A DNA stretch of 64,000 nucleotides from Megaera polyxenophila (GTDB lineage: Bacteria > Pseudomonadota > Alphaproteobacteria > Rickettsiales > Rickettsiaceae): assembly GCF_029982035.1 (NCBI RefSeq), contig NZ_CP104166.1, positions 1,178,001 through 1,242,000 on the forward strand. Direction: 5' to 3'. Positions 15,584 to 24,861 of the stretch are shown here, one piece after another. The notes under the pieces were generated by a model, which was not told where the DNA came from, did not search any database, and saw only the letters and a program-made list of their open reading frames with translations. The position numbers and the translations under genes are program-made. Position 1 is the stretch's first letter, and every line of letters starts with the position of its first letter.

Positions 15584-17292
15584 CATATTCCTCTAAAAAT
15601 ATTTGGGTGATAACCCATGATAACCATATTGATCACCGAATTTTATTTGTGGCCAAGAGCTTGTTACAGCAAGGAAATAAAGTGAAGCTATTTGCTGGTC
15701 AGTGTTTTTCTATTTTTGATGAGGATCAGGATTTTATTGTCCGACCTTACATTAACCAATCAGGAGACATCGATAGTATATTTAAGCGCCAAAATATTAA
15801 TGCTGATGATTGTAAAGAACTTGAGGTGGTTAAATCTATTATTTCTACTTTTGATTTAGGTAAAATAAACGCTTCTGAAGTTATAAAAAAAAGAACTGAT
15901 ATATACCAGTGTTTTTGCGTAAAAGATAAGGAGGGGATTATTTATATAGATATTTTAAATGTCCAAACAAAAACGCATTTCTACTGGAATAGTTATGACG
16001 AAGAGATTAAGGAGGTTGTAGCATCGGATTTTGGAGCTAATAGTTTAGCTTTTTGCTATTATTATGACAAACTAATTCAGTCAAAATTTCATAAACCATC
16101 TTTTTTGAGTGATTTTTACAAAGCCGGTTTAATTAAAAAAAAAGAAGAACAGAACGTCTCTTTTTATAAAAATAAAATTTATTCTGGAAATGTTGATGAT
16201 TACTTAGTTATTGATTTGGACCATAATACTTTTGTATCTTGCTCTAAATTGCCGGGTTTATCAATAGGTACAATAGAGTTTCAGGGGCAAAAATTTTATT
16301 TTAACGAATTTTGCGAAAATATTTATAACTTTACCCCAATTTTTCAGTCTCTTCTTAGGTTTATTGATGAAAAGCCTGATTATGTTTACGTGGCGGATTT
16401 GCCCACCTTACCTATAGGATATATATTAAAAAAGGTTTTAGGTGTAAAATTAATTGTCGATTGTCATGAGTGGTGGATGGGTCAGTCACTGTTATGGGAG
16501 CCTGATGCTACTAAAAAAATTCAGCTGATTAATAAATATGAAAAATATTTATATTCTGCTTGTGATAAGAGAATAACTATAGGCCAACAACTTGGCCATT
16601 TTTTAGAACACTATTTTTCTTTACCCTTTGAATATTTTTATACAGTATCTAATCATATCATCAATTACAACGAGGTGTCAGCTTTAGAAAGCGCTGAACT
16701 GAGAAAGGAAGAATTTTGGCATAGCAAATTTAGTATTCCTAAGAATGCAAAAGTATGTATTTTTCAAGGTTCTTTAACTAGTAATAGGAATATAGAAAAT
16801 TTGGTAAAATCAGTAGATTACTTAAATAATAACCATTATATGGTAATAATAGGTAACGGTCCTATTTTTTCTAGTTTGCAGTCATTATCAAAAAAGTTAA
16901 ATAAGAAAAAGCAAATTATATTTGTAGGGTGGGTGTCGCAAGAGGAATTATTAGCTTTTGCTATTAACGCAGATGTAGGTGTAATTCCGTATGTCGCAAT
17001 TAATGAATATTATGCTACAAGCGCCCCTAATAAACTTTCAGAATACTACGCTGCTCATTTGCCAATTGTGGCAGATTCTTCCATGAAAGAAATATGCTCT
17101 AATATAACAAAAGACCGTGTTGGTTTGGTGGTGAATTGTAAAAAACCTTCTGTCCTTGGCGAGTCAATAAGCAAGTTATTAAACGACAATGACTTACTTA
17201 CATCAATGAAAAAAGCTTATGAACAAAAATTAGAAACGTTTGACGAAAAAACCCAGCAACAAAAAGTCCTAGACATTTTACTAAACCATTAA
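15580..17292 (+). CDS. Glycosyltransferase family 4 protein with extended N-terminus
   Basis: A 570-residue GT-B fold enzyme expected to add a sugar to the surface glycan from a nucleotide-sugar donor in the cytoplasm. The acceptor-side domain opens with 'NIWVITHDNHIDHRILFVA' and includes 'VYVADLPTLPIGYILKK' and 'DCHEWW'. The donor-side GT4 domain carries 'FQGSLTSNRNIENLVKSV', 'IGNGP' and the E-containing loop 'SAPNKLSEYYAAHLPIV'. A segment of about 150 residues after the first Rossmann strands is longer than usual and was not recognised. It is related in pattern to the GT at 30708-31931 ('DSNIDRRI', 'AHDLPTLPAA'). The start overlaps the stop of the repeat-protein gene. Confidence 0.85.
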   Translation: MTYSSKNIWVITHDNHIDHRILFVAKSLLQQGNKVKLFAGQCFSIFDEDQDFIVRPYINQSGDIDSIFKRQNINADDCKELEVVKSIISTFDLGKINASEVIKKRTDIYQCFCVKDKEGIIYIDILNVQTKTHFYWNSYDEEIKEVVASDFGANSLAFCYYYDKLIQSKFHKPSFLSDFYKAGLIKKKEEQNVSFYKNKIYSGNVDDYLVIDLDHNTFVSCSKLPGLSIGTIEFQGQKFYFNEFCENIYNFTPIFQSLLRFIDEKPDYVYVADLPTLPIGYILKKVLGVKLIVDCHEWWMGQSLLWEPDATKKIQLINKYEKYLYSACDKRITIGQQLGHFLEHYFSLPFEYFYTVSNHIINYNEVSALESAELRKEEFWHSKFSIPKNAKVCIFQGSLTSNRNIENLVKSVDYLNNNHYMVIIGNGPIFSSLQSLSKKLNKKKQIIFVGWVSQEELLAFAINADVGVIPYVAINEYYATSAPNKLSEYYAAHLPIVADSSMKEICSNITKDRVGLVVNCKKPSVLGESISKLLNDNDLLTSMKKAYEQKLETFDEKTQQQKVLDILLNH

Positions 17293-17300
17293 ATAATCAT

Positions 17301-18395
17301 ATGAAAAACTTAGTTACTATTGTTGGTAATAGACCACAATTTATCAAAATGGCTCCTGTTTCACGAGTATTAAAAAACAGAGGATATAGAGAAATTATCA
17401 TTCATTCGGGGCAGCATTTTGACTATACCATGAGTGAATTATTTTTTAAGGAGCTTGAAATTACTAAACCTGAGTACTTTTTAAATATTACGCACCAAAG
17501 CCATGGTAAGATGACAGCCGAAATTTTATCTAAGCTAGAAGACATTTTTCAAAAAATAAAACCTCAAAGTGTTTTAATTTACGGCGATACTAATACAACG
17601 TTAGCAGCAGCTTTAGCTGCTGTAAAACTTAAAATTCGCCTGGCCCATGTAGAATCAGGTCCAAGAATTTATGATATTGATACCCCAGAAGAGATTAATA
17701 GAATTGTAGCGGATCATGCGTCAAAAATTAGATTTTGTCCAGATATACCTTCTATACAAAATTTGGCAAAAGAAAATATTACTAATGGTGTTTACCTAAC
17801 TGGCGATGTAATGTATGATGCCTATATTTATTTCACTAACATATCTGAAAAAAAATCTACCATCTTACGTGATTTAGGTTTAGAACCAGAAAAGTTTTTA
17901 TTTTTAACAGTTCATCGTCCTAATAATACTGACCAAAAAGAAGTATTAGAAAATATGCTTTTTACTATTAGTAAGCTAAAATATAAAGTTGTATTTGCAG
18001 TGCATCCAAGAACAGAAAAAAGTTTTAAACTATATAATTTATGGGATTCATTAAAAGCAATTTCAAACTTGGTAATTACGCCGCCTTTAGGTTATCTAGA
18101 TACGTTAGCTTTAGTAAACAATTGTAAATGTGTGCTTACAGATTCTGGCGGTTTGCAAAAAGAAGCATATTTTGCTAGAAAAAAATGTTTAGTTTTGTTT
18201 TATACTACTCCCTGGCCTCAAATAAAGGATTGTGGATGGCAAAAAGTTATAGGATGCTTTGATGTGGTAAATAGCGAGGTCATTTCCAGTGAAATAAAAA
18301 GTTTTAGTAAAGATACGTGGCATAAGGAAATTTTTGGAAATGGAAATGCAGCAGAAATCATAGTAGACCTTCTTGAAAAACATAATTTTGTATAA
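17301..18395 (+). CDS. wecB: UDP-N-acetylglucosamine 2-epimerase (non-hydrolysing)
   Basis: Interconverts UDP-GlcNAc and UDP-ManNAc (or a related 2,3-diacetamido uronate) to feed surface-glycan synthesis. Typical family motifs are 'VGNRPQFIKMAPV' at the N-terminus and 'SGQHFDYTMSELFF', followed by 'YGDTNTTLAAALAA' and 'AHVESGPRIYD'. 'TVHRPNNTD' and 'LTDSGGLQKEA' complete the set. At 364 residues the length is typical. The His in 'VHRPNNTD' and the acidic residues around 'TPEEINR' fit the active site. It lies 8 bp after the upstream glycosyltransferase and just before the PIG-L gene, in one transcriptional direction. Confidence 0.93.
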   Translation: MKNLVTIVGNRPQFIKMAPVSRVLKNRGYREIIIHSGQHFDYTMSELFFKELEITKPEYFLNITHQSHGKMTAEILSKLEDIFQKIKPQSVLIYGDTNTTLAAALAAVKLKIRLAHVESGPRIYDIDTPEEINRIVADHASKIRFCPDIPSIQNLAKENITNGVYLTGDVMYDAYIYFTNISEKKSTILRDLGLEPEKFLFLTVHRPNNTDQKEVLENMLFTISKLKYKVVFAVHPRTEKSFKLYNLWDSLKAISNLVITPPLGYLDTLALVNNCKCVLTDSGGLQKEAYFARKKCLVLFYTTPWPQIKDCGWQKVIGCFDVVNSEVISSEIKSFSKDTWHKEIFGNGNAAEIIVDLLEKHNFV

Positions 18396-18408
18396 TGGAT
18401 TATTCACA

Positions 18409-19056
18409 ATGTTAAAGAAAACATCTTCTCCTAAAAAATTATTAGTATTAGGACCTCATCCTGATGATGAAATTGCATGTGCAGGTCTAATTCGACGATT
18501 AGCAGAAAATGGATTTGAAATTTACCACTGGTTTTTTTCTTTATGTGAAAATAGTATAAAGAGACTGGGGGGAACAGAAAAAGATTTATTAGAAGAATGT
18601 AATAACAGCCGAACCACTTTAGGGATTCCTTTAAAAAATTGCGGCCATTTTTCTTTTCCTGTGCGTCACTTCCAAAAATACAGACAGGAAATATTAGAAG
18701 AGTTAATTTTACTCAAAAAAAAAATAAATCCATCCTTGGTTTTGATTCCATCCCGTCATGATATTCATCAAGATCACTCTTGTGTTTACCAAGAAAGTTT
18801 ACGAGCCTTTAAGCATTGCTCGATTCTAGGTTATGAATTGCCTTGGAATATGTTTTCTAGTAATCATAATTTTTTTGTTAATTTAACGGAAGAGCAATTT
18901 AAAATAAAAATGGATGCTTTAAAGTGTTATAAATCTCAGAGTTCCAAAATATATTTTGACCAAGAATTTTTTTATAGTTTAGCAAAAGTTAGAGGGGTAC
19001 AGGTGAGTACTCAATTTGCTGAAGCCTACGAGCCTATAAGGGTAATTATAGAATAG
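18409..19056 (+). CDS. PIG-L/LmbE family deacetylase
   Basis: Zinc-dependent de-N-acetylase family acting on N-acetylglucosaminyl-type substrates. The zinc site 'GPHPDDEIACAG' lies near residue 15, and the second His is in 'SRHDIHQDHS' near residue 120. About 215 residues, usual for the family. The ATG at 18409 is preferred because an upstream TTG at 18373 would overlap wecB by 23 bases and add residues lacking homology. Next to wecB and asnB, it may remove an acetyl group from a sugar nucleotide or lipid-linked glycan so that a new acyl group can be attached, but the substrate is not shown. Confidence 0.88.
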   Translation: MLKKTSSPKKLLVLGPHPDDEIACAGLIRRLAENGFEIYHWFFSLCENSIKRLGGTEKDLLEECNNSRTTLGIPLKNCGHFSFPVRHFQKYRQEILEELILLKKKINPSLVLIPSRHDIHQDHSCVYQESLRAFKHCSILGYELPWNMFSSNHNFFVNLTEEQFKIKMDALKCYKSQSSKIYFDQEFFYSLAKVRGVQVSTQFAEAYEPIRVIIE

Positions 19057-19067
19057 GAAAAATAATT

Positions 19068-20924
19068 ATGTGTGGAATTAGCGGGCAAGTAAGATTTGAT
19101 AAATCTCCTATAGATAATGGCATTATTGAGAAAATGCTTAAGTCTTTAGAACATAGAGGTCGTGATGATAAACAGTATTTGTTAAATGGGAATGTACTAT
19201 TAGCGCACAATAGGTTGTCTATTATTGATATTTCTGAATCTGGTCGGCAACCTATGGTAACTAGCGATGGAAATCTTGTTATTGTATTTAATGGAGAAAT
19301 TTTTAACTATCTCCCTTTAAAAGAAAGTTTAATTAGTAAAGGATATAGGTTTAAAGGAACAAGTGATACCGAGGTGTTACTTTATTTATGGCAAGAATTA
19401 GGAGTAGGATGCCTAGAAAAAATTGAAGGTATGTATGCTTTTTGTATTTATGACAAATTTGAAGACATTCTGTGGATTGTAAGAGATCGTATGGGAATTA
19501 AGCCGCTTTATTATTATATTAATGATAAAGCTCTAACTTTTGCTAGTGAAGTGAAAGCTATTTTGGCGAGTGGTGTAGTTAAGCCCAAACTAAATATTTT
19601 AGGTTTAAGTGATTACTTATTTTGCCAATCTTATTTGCAGAATAAAACCCTTTTTCACTCAATAGAGAGCGTGGAACCGGGAAGTGCTTTAAAAGTATTT
19701 ATAAGTTCAGGAACTTATAAAGTAATAAAATATTGGGATTTTCCTGAAAAAGAAGATTCAGATATTAATTATTCCGATGCAGTGGAAGAACTTAAGCATT
19801 TAGTGTTTCGTGCTGTTAAATCTTGGTCTATTTCTGATGTGCCTATGGGATCTTATTTGAGTGGTGGAATTGATTCTTCAACTGTGGCTGCAATTGCTTC
19901 GAGTTTTTCAAAAGAAAAATTAAAAACTTTTTCTAGTATATTTAATGTGCAGGGTTATGAAGATGAAAGTTTTTACTCTACTCTTTTAGCTCACCATATT
20001 TCCTCAGATCATTTTAAAGTTTCCCTTTCTGAAAATGAAATAATAGATGATCATAAAGATTTAATGTATATTTTGGATTACCCTATAGCAGGATATTCTG
20101 CTGCCTATAGAACTCTTTCAAGAGAAGTAAGAAAATATTGTAAAGTTGTTTTAACGGGGCATGGGGGAGATGAATTATTTTGTGGCTACCCAAAATACCT
20201 AATAGCACAGCTTTCAAATAATTTAACAGATAATGCTAATGGGAAAGCAAATTCTATAGATTTGAGCAAGCTTAAATTCATAAAATTTTTTGAGCAACAA
20301 GCAAGGAATATTCTTGGCCAAAGTGCTTTTACCAGCGAGTATGCAATTTTAAAACATTTATTTGACCGCAGTTATGGTCTGTGGGATTTAATTAATCCTG
20401 ATATCAAATCCCAAGCAAGGGGTTATAGTTCTATGGATGTATTATATGAAATGCAGAATACTAGAAAAGAAAGTTTTTTAAAAAAAATTTTATATTTAGA
20501 CCAAAAGGTTTTACTTCCTGCGCTTTTGCATGTAGAGGATAGGACATCAATGGCAGAAAATCTGGAATCACGTACTCCTTTACTTGATACTTCTATTGTA
20601 GAGTTTTCTTATAAGATGCCAGAAAGTTTTTTCATGCAGAACTCTCTTAAATCTCTTATGAGAGATGTAGCAAAACAAATTTTACCAGAAGAAATAATAA
20701 ATAACTCAAAAAAATCAGGAATAGTTTATCCGGTTATGAGCATTTTTAATTATAAAATGAAGCATGAAGTTGACAAGGCTTTAGCAGAACTTGATAAAAC
20801 TCAATTATTTATAAAGCCTTGCCATGCAATAATTAATAATTATAATGGCCAAAAAGATAGAGTTATCTGGGCCTTATGGTCTTTGTCAGAATGGATAAAA
20901 AGTTATCAAGTTTCTATAGATTGA
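19068..20924 (+). CDS. asnB: Asparagine synthase-like amidotransferase (copy 1)
   Basis: Class II glutamine amidotransferase fused to an ATP-pyrophosphatase domain, 618 residues. The nucleophile Cys2 opens 'MCGISGQV'. 'HRGRDDKQ' (the classical form is HRGPDD) and 'FNGEIFNY' follow. The synthase domain has the PP-loop 'YLSGGIDSSTVAA' near residue 265 and 'HGGDELFCGYPKY'. In polysaccharide loci such proteins often amidate a uronic acid or another carboxylate rather than make asparagine. AGGAAAA precedes the ATG. The GNAT gene follows after one base, so the two are an operon pair. Confidence 0.9.
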   Translation: MCGISGQVRFDKSPIDNGIIEKMLKSLEHRGRDDKQYLLNGNVLLAHNRLSIIDISESGRQPMVTSDGNLVIVFNGEIFNYLPLKESLISKGYRFKGTSDTEVLLYLWQELGVGCLEKIEGMYAFCIYDKFEDILWIVRDRMGIKPLYYYINDKALTFASEVKAILASGVVKPKLNILGLSDYLFCQSYLQNKTLFHSIESVEPGSALKVFISSGTYKVIKYWDFPEKEDSDINYSDAVEELKHLVFRAVKSWSISDVPMGSYLSGGIDSSTVAAIASSFSKEKLKTFSSIFNVQGYEDESFYSTLLAHHISSDHFKVSLSENEIIDDHKDLMYILDYPIAGYSAAYRTLSREVRKYCKVVLTGHGGDELFCGYPKYLIAQLSNNLTDNANGKANSIDLSKLKFIKFFEQQARNILGQSAFTSEYAILKHLFDRSYGLWDLINPDIKSQARGYSSMDVLYEMQNTRKESFLKKILYLDQKVLLPALLHVEDRTSMAENLESRTPLLDTSIVEFSYKMPESFFMQNSLKSLMRDVAKQILPEEIINNSKKSGIVYPVMSIFNYKMKHEVDKALAELDKTQLFIKPCHAIINNYNGQKDRVIWALWSLSEWIKSYQVSID

Positions 20925-20925
20925 T

Positions 20926-21384
20926 ATGGTTGTTGTGTCTAATAATAATTTATCTTTTTCTTTTGGGGGGTTAAATAAAGAGAGTATAAATAAACATATT
21001 ATTTCTTTGTTAGAAATAGAGCGGCATACGTCTTTTTCTTCGTGGGATAAGAAGAATTTTACTGTAGAGCTAGAGTTGAAAGACGTGCTTTCTTTTATTT
21101 TATTTATAGATGAAGAGGTTGCGGGTTTTTCAATATTATCTCAAAAAACTAAAGATTGTGTACATTTACATAGGTTTTGCTTGGCAAAAAAGTGGCAAGG
21201 AAGAGGGATAGGAAAAATAATGATGGCAGAAAGCATAAAAAGAGCGAAAACAATAAAGGCTTCTTATTTTTCACTTAAAGTGCCTGTTGATAATCAGCAA
21301 GGGCTTAATTTTTACAATAATTTTAACTTTAAAGATTTATTTATTCAAGATGATTATTTTTTTAAAGTATTGTGCTTAATGTGA
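20926..21384 (+). CDS. GNAT family N-acetyltransferase
   Basis: A 152-residue acyltransferase using acetyl-CoA. Motif A is visible as 'AKKWQGRGIGKIMMAESIKRA' around residues 86-106, with the Q/RxxGxG/A pyrophosphate-binding pattern. The family end 'VPVDNQQGLNFYNNFNF' follows. The N-terminal 40 residues are not family-specific. Its start is one base after the asnB stop, indicating coupled expression. Given the locus it may acylate an amino sugar, but some GNATs acetylate proteins or small molecules, so the substrate is open. Confidence 0.82.
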   Translation: MVVVSNNNLSFSFGGLNKESINKHIISLLEIERHTSFSSWDKKNFTVELELKDVLSFILFIDEEVAGFSILSQKTKDCVHLHRFCLAKKWQGRGIGKIMMAESIKRAKTIKASYFSLKVPVDNQQGLNFYNNFNFKDLFIQDDYFFKVLCLM

Positions 21385-21391
21385 GTAAAAA

Positions 21392-22063
21392 ATGATTATA
21401 TCTATTCATCAACCTAATTTTCTTCCTTGGTTGGGTTACTTTTATAAAATAGCTGCTTCTGATATGTTCATTGTATTAGATGATGTTCAATACACTAAAA
21501 ATTCATACATTAATCGCTCCCAAATTAAAACCCCGCAAGGTTGTCTCTGGTTAACTGTCCCTGTGCATGCTTCATTAAGTAACAAGATTAACGAAGTCCG
21601 AATTTCTCAGACGATATGGAAGGAAAAATGTTTAAAAACTCTTGAAAGTTTTTATAAGAAAGCGCCTTACTTTTTGAATTACAAAGAAGAAATTTTTGCT
21701 TTATTTTCTAAGGAATATACCTATATCTCTGAGCTCAATATCGCATTCATAAAATATTTATGCTCAGTTTTTGAAATTAAAACCCCATTTTTTCTGGCTT
21801 CTGAAATGCCTAGCAGTTTGAAAGGTGATGACCGCCTTATAGAACTAGTGAAGAATTTAAAGGGGAATGTTTATCTATCAGGCTTGGGAGGGAAGCAATA
21901 TCAATCGGAAAAAAAATTCAAAGAAAAAGAAATTGAGTTGATCTATTCACCGTTTGAGCATCCTATTTATCCTCAGTTATGGAGGGATTTTGAAGCAGGG
22001 TTGTCAGCTTTAGACTTTTTATTTAATTGTGGACCTAATTTTAAAATTATATTTAAGGCGTAA
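21392..22063 (+). CDS. WbqC-like family protein
   Basis: A 223-residue member of the WbqC family (named from an O-antigen cluster of Escherichia coli; biochemical role uncertain). Family signatures are 'IISIHQPNFLPWLGYFYKI' at the N-terminus, 'DDVQYTKNSYINRSQIKT' and 'WLTVPV'. The C-terminal part contains 'YLSGLGGKQY' and 'YPQLWRDFE'. Members are regularly found in O-antigen or capsule gene sets next to aminotransferases and acyltransferases. Complete length. It is followed 3 bp later by the exporter permease. Confidence 0.88.
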   Translation: MIISIHQPNFLPWLGYFYKIAASDMFIVLDDVQYTKNSYINRSQIKTPQGCLWLTVPVHASLSNKINEVRISQTIWKEKCLKTLESFYKKAPYFLNYKEEIFALFSKEYTYISELNIAFIKYLCSVFEIKTPFFLASEMPSSLKGDDRLIELVKNLKGNVYLSGLGGKQYQSEKKFKEKEIELIYSPFEHPIYPQLWRDFEAGLSALDFLFNCGPNFKIIFKA

Positions 22064-22066
22064 GAA

Positions 22067-22891
22067 ATGATTTCTAGATTATACGTAGATTTATTCAGAT
22101 TTATCATCGAACCTTTATTATTAATATATAGGCAAAAAGAAATCCTATGGGTTACTGTTTATAGAGATGTAAAAGTTCGTTTTGCAGGATTGGCGTTGGG
22201 TAACTTATGGCTAATCCTTACACCTATATTTATGCTTGGGGCATATGCATGTGTTTATATCTTTATTTTTAAAGTTAAAGTTGAGGGATTAAGTTCTTTA
22301 GAATATGTAATGTTTATTTTTAGTGGATTAGTTCCTTATCTAGGTTTTTCTGAATCTCTGGCGATAGCGATACCTTCAGTTGTCGGGAACATGGCGCTTG
22401 TAAAGAACGTTTTATTTCCTATAGAGTTAGTTCCTGTGAAAGCGGTTTTAACAGCTCAAGTTAACCAATTTATAGGTTTGCTGTTAATATTTATCGGTCT
22501 GTGTTACCTTAATAAAGTGTCTTATCTCCTTCCTATTTCTATAGTTCTTTGGCTATTACAAATTTTGTTTTCTGTAGGGTTATGCTGGATCCTTTCGAGT
22601 CTTAATGTTTATTTACGAGATATTCAGCAAGTAGTGCCAGTTATACTGCTGACATTAATGATGTTAAGTCCTATATCTTATACTGAAAATATGGTTCCCA
22701 AAAACTTATTATATTTGCTAAAACTTAATCCATTGTATCATATGGTTATTTGTTATCAAAATGTTTTAATCTTTGGAAAGATGCCTCCTATAAATAGTTT
22801 GATTACTTTTATCATAATGTCTAATAGCCTATTTTTTATAGGCTATTTTTTCTTTAAAAAAATGAAAGTGTTGTTAAGTGATTATGTCTGA
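22067..22891 (+). CDS. wzm: ABC-2 type polysaccharide exporter permease (Wzm-type)
   Basis: An inner-membrane permease of 274 residues with about six hydrophobic segments. It has the ABC-2 signature start 'KEILWVTVYRDVKVRFAGLALGNLWLI' (two pieces), a cytoplasmic coupling segment and the C-terminal 'MMLSPISYTENMVPKNL' and 'LNPLYHMVICYQN'. With the ATPase encoded next to it, it should translocate completed, undecaprenyl-diphosphate-linked O-antigen-type chains to the periplasm. The downstream ATPase start overlaps the last codons of this gene, as in most wzm-wzt pairs. Confidence 0.92.
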   Translation: MISRLYVDLFRFIIEPLLLIYRQKEILWVTVYRDVKVRFAGLALGNLWLILTPIFMLGAYACVYIFIFKVKVEGLSSLEYVMFIFSGLVPYLGFSESLAIAIPSVVGNMALVKNVLFPIELVPVKAVLTAQVNQFIGLLLIFIGLCYLNKVSYLLPISIVLWLLQILFSVGLCWILSSLNVYLRDIQQVVPVILLTLMMLSPISYTENMVPKNLLYLLKLNPLYHMVICYQNVLIFGKMPPINSLITFIIMSNSLFFIGYFFFKKMKVLLSDYV

Positions 22892-24836
22892 TTATTCGAT
22901 TATATTAGATAATTTAGGGAAAATGTATAAACTATACAATTCTCAAAACGATAGAATAAAAGAGTTATTTAATATTAAATTTGGAAAAAATTATTATAAA
23001 GAGTTCTGGGTTCTGAGGAATATAAACCTTGAAATAAAGCGTGGAGAACGTATAGGAATTCTTGGTAAGAATGGGGCGGGTAAGTCTACCCTACTAAAAA
23101 TAATTTCAGGTAGTGTTGCGCCTACAGAAGGAGCTGTGTCAGTCAGAGGAAAAATTCAAGCTTTATTAGAATTAGGTACCGGTTTCCATCCTGAATTGAC
23201 AGGGAGAGAAAATCTCCATTCAGTATTATCTGTTATGGGTTATTCTTCTAAAAAGATTAAGTTATTAGAGGAAGAGATAATTGATTTTGCAGAGTTAGAA
23301 GAGTTTATTGAGCAACCAGTTAAATTCTATTCGGCTGGGATGTATACAAGGTTAGCTTTTTCTGTATCAACTTCTATTGAACCTGAGATTTTGATTATAG
23401 ATGAAGTGTTAGGGGCAGGAGATGTGTCTTTTACCCAAAAATGTCAACAGAGAATTAAACGTATTACTCATGAATTAGGATCTACAGTGCTTTTTGTTTC
23501 ACATAGCATGTCAAGTATATTAGAGTTTTGTGACAGAGCTGTTTTATTAGAGGATGGGTTAATTACTCACGATGACCTGCCTTTAACAGTATCTAAAATT
23601 TATAACCATAAAATGAGGCAGGAGGAAGAGCTAGCATTAAAAGCTAAAGAACTGAAAATTAGAAAAAAAGATCTAAAGAAAATTGCTAATTCATTAGAAT
23701 CTAACGCTTTATTGTTCCGAATCATTACTGAAAATTATGAAAATCCTACAAAAACTCATTTATTTTTTAGTGCTAAAATAGTAGTTGGAGACCAAATATT
23801 AGCATCAGTAGATATTGGTAAACCTATGGATAATAACGAATTATCTTCTTCTTGTATCATAGATGCCCCTGGTCTTACTAATTGGAGCGCTCCCTTAAAA
23901 ATTAATTCACTTTATTGTAGGGCGTACCAAAATGAAAAGGGGGGGTATGTTCATGCCCCGTTTAAGCTCGGAATACCTCAGGGAGAAATACCTTTAAAAG
24001 AAAGCAAATTAATTTTGAAAGGTGTTGTAGATGATAGAGAAAAAGTGTTTCTAGATTTTTTTTGGGACAATAAATATATAAGATTAGGAGAAATAATGTC
24101 GCAACAGGAAGAGCATGTTTTCGATTTATATAAAGAAAAAGAGATTGTGGATACAGAAGATTTTTCTTCTAATATTGAAGTAGATAGATTAGATCTTTCT
24201 GCTTGTAAAGATTCAGATATTATCGATAATGATATGGATAACATAAATCCGACTGAAATAATAGACAGTACAAATGAGATGATGCCCTTGACGCAAAATT
24301 ATACTGGTCAGCACTCACTTCTTTCTTCTTTATCATGTTATGGTACTCATGAAATTCTTGCAGAAGATTATGATATTGTTGATAAGCATGGAAAATCTGT
24401 CAGAACTTTTATAATGGGCGAGGAGTGGGTATTTAATATAAAAGCTCGAAAAAAAGATGGGGTTATTTTAGAACGTTTTGACTTTGTTTTATGTATATTA
24501 AAAGCTGATGGTAGTTGTGCAACACAAACTTTTGTTTCTTCTGAAGAGTTAGGTATACTGAAAGATAATATAAAGTTTTCTATTCAGGCAAAATTAAATC
24601 CATTGAGGTTAGGTGCGGGCGAATATATGGTTTCTATCGGTTTTTTTAAGAAGTGTAATTTTTTGACGATGGCAGAAGATGAAGCTTTTTTAGTAATTGA
24701 TCGTTCAATACCGTTTAAGGTTTTTCAAAGTGATAAAATGTATAAATCTTTGGGGGCTTTTGGGCATCCTGTTGTTTTTAAGTGTAACCAAGGGAATGAA
24801 GTATTTTGTGATCCGTCCACTGCTTATCTTCCTTAA
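22884..24836 (+). CDS. wzt: Polysaccharide ABC exporter ATP-binding protein (Wzt-type) with extra middle domain
   Basis: A 650-residue ATPase partner of the permease. Residues 1-250 are the nucleotide-binding domain: Walker A 'GKNGAGKST', 'GFHPELTGREN', a signature region 'FYSAGMYTRLAFS' and Walker B 'ILIIDEVLGAGD', with the H-loop in 'LFVSHS'. About residues 500-640 ('GEEWVFNIKARKKDG', 'GAGEYMVSIGFF', 'FGHPVVF') resemble the Wzt C-terminal domain that recognises the capped end of the glycan. Between them lie roughly 240 residues including a charged helix and an unrecognised beta-rich segment ('TNWSAPLKINSLYC'), making it far longer than the usual 400-450. The start is ATG 22884. Confidence 0.9.
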   Translation: MSDYSIILDNLGKMYKLYNSQNDRIKELFNIKFGKNYYKEFWVLRNINLEIKRGERIGILGKNGAGKSTLLKIISGSVAPTEGAVSVRGKIQALLELGTGFHPELTGRENLHSVLSVMGYSSKKIKLLEEEIIDFAELEEFIEQPVKFYSAGMYTRLAFSVSTSIEPEILIIDEVLGAGDVSFTQKCQQRIKRITHELGSTVLFVSHSMSSILEFCDRAVLLEDGLITHDDLPLTVSKIYNHKMRQEEELALKAKELKIRKKDLKKIANSLESNALLFRIITENYENPTKTHLFFSAKIVVGDQILASVDIGKPMDNNELSSSCIIDAPGLTNWSAPLKINSLYCRAYQNEKGGYVHAPFKLGIPQGEIPLKESKLILKGVVDDREKVFLDFFWDNKYIRLGEIMSQQEEHVFDLYKEKEIVDTEDFSSNIEVDRLDLSACKDSDIIDNDMDNINPTEIIDSTNEMMPLTQNYTGQHSLLSSLSCYGTHEILAEDYDIVDKHGKSVRTFIMGEEWVFNIKARKKDGVILERFDFVLCILKADGSCATQTFVSSEELGILKDNIKFSIQAKLNPLRLGAGEYMVSIGFFKKCNFLTMAEDEAFLVIDRSIPFKVFQSDKMYKSLGAFGHPVVFKCNQGNEVFCDPSTAYLP

Positions 24837-24861
24837 TCTATTGTAAAAAGGTAGTTATTAT

